Below, one piece after another: positions 6,999-8,245 of a stretch of 8,245 nt of DNA (positions are counted from its first letter, which is position 1; every line of letters begins with the position of its first letter). Position numbers and translations under genes: made by a program. Source of the DNA: an uncultured Oscillibacter sp. (GTDB lineage Bacteria > Bacillota > Clostridia > Oscillospirales > Oscillospiraceae); the NCBI GenBank assembly GCA_946494635.1, contig CAMMCS010000087.1, positions 1 to 8,245 of the forward strand, given 5' to 3'. A model generated the notes under the pieces. It made no database searches. It had not been told where the DNA came from and saw only the letters and a program-made list of their open reading frames with translations.

Positions 6999-7046
6999 CA
7001 AAAGCGCCCCTGTGTCAAACTTCCTGACACAGGGGCGCTTTTGTCA
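6996..7046. terminator. perfect 22-bp palindromic terminator overlapping the TetR stop codon
   Basis: Arms 6996-7017 and 7025-7046 are exact complements around the 7-base loop AACTTCC. The stem has an A-run (7000-7003) on the left and a T-run (7039-7042) on the right of a GC-rich core, the usual form of a bidirectional intrinsic terminator. The regulator's TGA (6996-6998) forms the base of the left arm. Confidence 0.85.
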
Positions 7047-7089
7047 GGACAGATGGCCGGGATTGCCAGTGGCTTTCGCAGGGAATACA

Positions 7090-7098
7090 TGCTATAAC
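7090..7098 (+). promoter_or_regulatory. extended -10 promoter element before the ftsH unit
   Basis: TGCTATAAC carries TG one base before TATAAC. No good -35 lies at 16-18 bases (TGGCTT at 7070-7075 is poor), and TTGCCA at 7063-7068 is too far at 24 bases. An extended -10 promoter is the best reading, and since a strong terminator ends at 7046 a promoter is needed here. The leader to the ATG at 7151 is about 45 bases. Confidence 0.4.
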
Positions 7099-7150
7099 AA
7101 CAGCATCAGAGAAGCAGGCCCCGCGCTGCGGGCCGGAAGGGAGTGCCGAA

Positions 7151-7603
7151 ATGGAACTGAGAGATGGGATGTTTGCGGTGAAGGTCTGCGAACTGGAGCG
7201 GCAGTACGGCCTGCTTCAGACCCGTCTGGAACTGTGCCAGGGCGCGGATCACAGCAAGATCCGGCAGATTCTGCAGGAGGGGCTGGACGAGTATCGGGAA
7301 AATGCCCTGCTGCTGGAGAAGCGCACAGAGGGCTGCAGATCCCCGGCGGTGGCGGAACTGTCAGCCGCCCAGCGGGACTATACCCGCCGGGTGGAGGAGA
7401 TCCTGCGGGAAAAGCTGCCCCGGCTGATGCATGGTGAGGAGGATCCCATGGAGGAGCAGGCAGAGGCGGCGGCTCTCTATGCGGAGTATGCCATTGACTT
7501 TGCGGGCCAGGCCATGCGGGGCGCTCTGCTGGCGGCGCTGATGGCGATGGACCGGCAGATGGACTGTGAGGAACGGGAAAAACAAGGAAAGGAAGACATT
7601 TGA
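7151..7603 (+). CDS. uncharacterised helical protein coupled to ftsH
   Basis: I do not recognise this 150-residue protein. AAGGGAG (7137-7143) precedes the ATG by 7 bases, and its codon use matches the neighbours, so it looks like a real gene. It has no signal peptide and no clear membrane segment. Residues 1-62 and 68-92 are charged and heptad-like (for example ELERQYGLLQTRLELC and REKLPRLMHGEEDP), suggesting coiled-coil or bundled helices. A short acidic stretch (95-105) leads to an alanine-rich helix, EAAALYAEYAIDFAGQAMRG (residues 105-124) and ALLAALMAMDRQM. The tail (residues 138-150) is highly charged. Its TGA at 7601-7603 shares one base with the ftsH ATG, so the two are almost certainly translationally coupled. 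A role with FtsH, such as adaptor or regulator, is inference from position only. Confidence 0.75.
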   Translation: MELRDGMFAVKVCELERQYGLLQTRLELCQGADHSKIRQILQEGLDEYRENALLLEKRTEGCRSPAVAELSAAQRDYTRRVEEILREKLPRLMHGEEDPMEEQAEAAALYAEYAIDFAGQAMRGALLAALMAMDRQMDCEEREKQGKEDI

Positions 7604-8245
7604 TGAAAGAAGTGAAACCCCCGAAACGTCCCTTGATTTTTTACTACTGTGTGGCGATTCTGGTCTTGCTGCTGTTCAACTTCCTGGCTATGCCCTGGAT
7701 GGCCCAGCGGCAGATCCAGGAGGTGGACTACAACACCTTTGTGGAGATGCTGGAGGACGGCCAGGTGGGCCTGGTCCAGCTTCAGGAGCAGGAGAACCGT
7801 GTCCTTTTTACGAATACGGAGGAGACGGCCGTCTATAAGACCGCCCTGGTTGGGGACCCGGACCTGACCCAGCGGGTGCTGGATGCCGGGGCATCCCTGA
7901 CCGGCGAGGAGATCCAGCAGACAGATCCCATCCTCAGCTTTCTTTTGAGCTGGGTGCTGCCCATTGTCATCTTTATCGCGCTGGGGCAGTATCTCTCCAG
8001 GCGGATGATGAAGAATATGGGCGGCCCCAACGCCATGATGTTCGGCAAATCCAGTGCGAAAATGTATGTGAAGTCCTCAGAGGGCATCAAGTTCTCCGAC
8101 GTGGCCGGCGAGGATGAGGCCAAGGAGAACCTGAAGGAGATCGTGGAGTACCTCCACGACCCCGGCAAGTACCGGGAGATCGGCGCCTCTATGCCCAAGG
8201 GCATCCTGCTGGTGGGCCCTCCCGGCACCGGCAAGACCATGCTGG
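7603..8245 (+). CDS. ftsH: ATP-dependent zinc metalloprotease FtsH, 3' end outside window
   Basis: FtsH is a membrane-anchored hexameric AAA+ protease that degrades misfolded membrane proteins and selected regulators. The first 214 codons are present; the full protein is usually 600-700 residues, so the second half of the ATPase and the HEXXH protease domain are off the right edge. The fragment shows an N-terminal membrane helix (about residues 11-31), an extracytoplasmic domain of roughly 75 residues beginning EVDYNTFVEML (40-50), a second membrane helix (110-131), the FSDVAGEDEAKENLKEIVEYL entry to the AAA domain (164-184), and the Walker A motif GPPGTGKT (205-212). The ATG at 7603 overlaps the previous stop by one base, with AAAGGA (7588-7593) nine bases upstream. 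The usual hpt or tilS neighbours are absent, so this may be a second ftsH copy. Confidence 0.95.
   Translation, partial: MKEVKPPKRPLIFYYCVAILVLLLFNFLAMPWMAQRQIQEVDYNTFVEMLEDGQVGLVQLQEQENRVLFTNTEETAVYKTALVGDPDLTQRVLDAGASLTGEEIQQTDPILSFLLSWVLPIVIFIALGQYLSRRMMKNMGGPNAMMFGKSSAKMYVKSSEGIKFSDVAGEDEAKENLKEIVEYLHDPGKYREIGASMPKGILLVGPPGTGKTML

Overview
The window is GC-rich, with strong AGGAGG-type ribosome binding sites, compact gene spacing and strongly G/C-ending codons. The gene set (long-form LeuA, LeuC and LeuD as separate subunits, an UPF0173 hydrolase, a DegV protein, FtsH) fits a high-GC anaerobic Firmicute. An Oscillospiraceae-like gut Clostridium is my best guess from style and protein sequence, but no rRNA or other marker is present to prove it.

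Layout. (1) Positions 1-4174 hold the leucine branch in order leuA (3' part only), leuC, leuD, leuB, all on the + strand with short gaps. They convert 2-ketoisovalerate to 2-ketoisocaproate. (2) Positions 4175-4353 hold no gene. Two arrays of degenerate 7-bp repeats lie in opposite orientation around two GC-rich hairpins, starting at the base after the leuB stop. This is the most unusual structure in the window. (3) A promoter leads into an UPF0173 metallo-hydrolase (4478-5137), which converges on a degV-family gene on the - strand (5289-6155). A perfect 17-bp hairpin between them can terminate both. (4) A 300-bp divergent region (6156-6455) separates degV from a GTG-started TetR-type regulator (6456-6998). 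A 17-bp near-palindrome covers the predicted -10 box of the regulator gene and looks like an autoregulatory operator. (5) A perfect 22-bp palindrome, beginning with the regulator's own stop codon, ends that unit. (6) A new unit follows: an unrecognised 150-residue helical protein whose stop codon overlaps the start of ftsH by one base. ftsH runs off the right edge after its Walker A motif.

How the genes fit together: the leu genes are one pathway and very probably one transcript. The degV/TetR pair is arranged like a regulator and its divergent target, which would suggest fatty-acid or lipid-responsive control, but that is inference. The 150-residue protein and FtsH are translationally coupled, which suggests a shared job at the membrane protease.

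Most of the window is ordinary housekeeping. I see no defence system, CRISPR array, phage genes, complete insertion sequence, tRNA or rRNA. The items worth a second look are the heptamer/hairpin element, the operator candidate, the FtsH-coupled orphan gene, and the changed signature motifs in LeuB and DegV.
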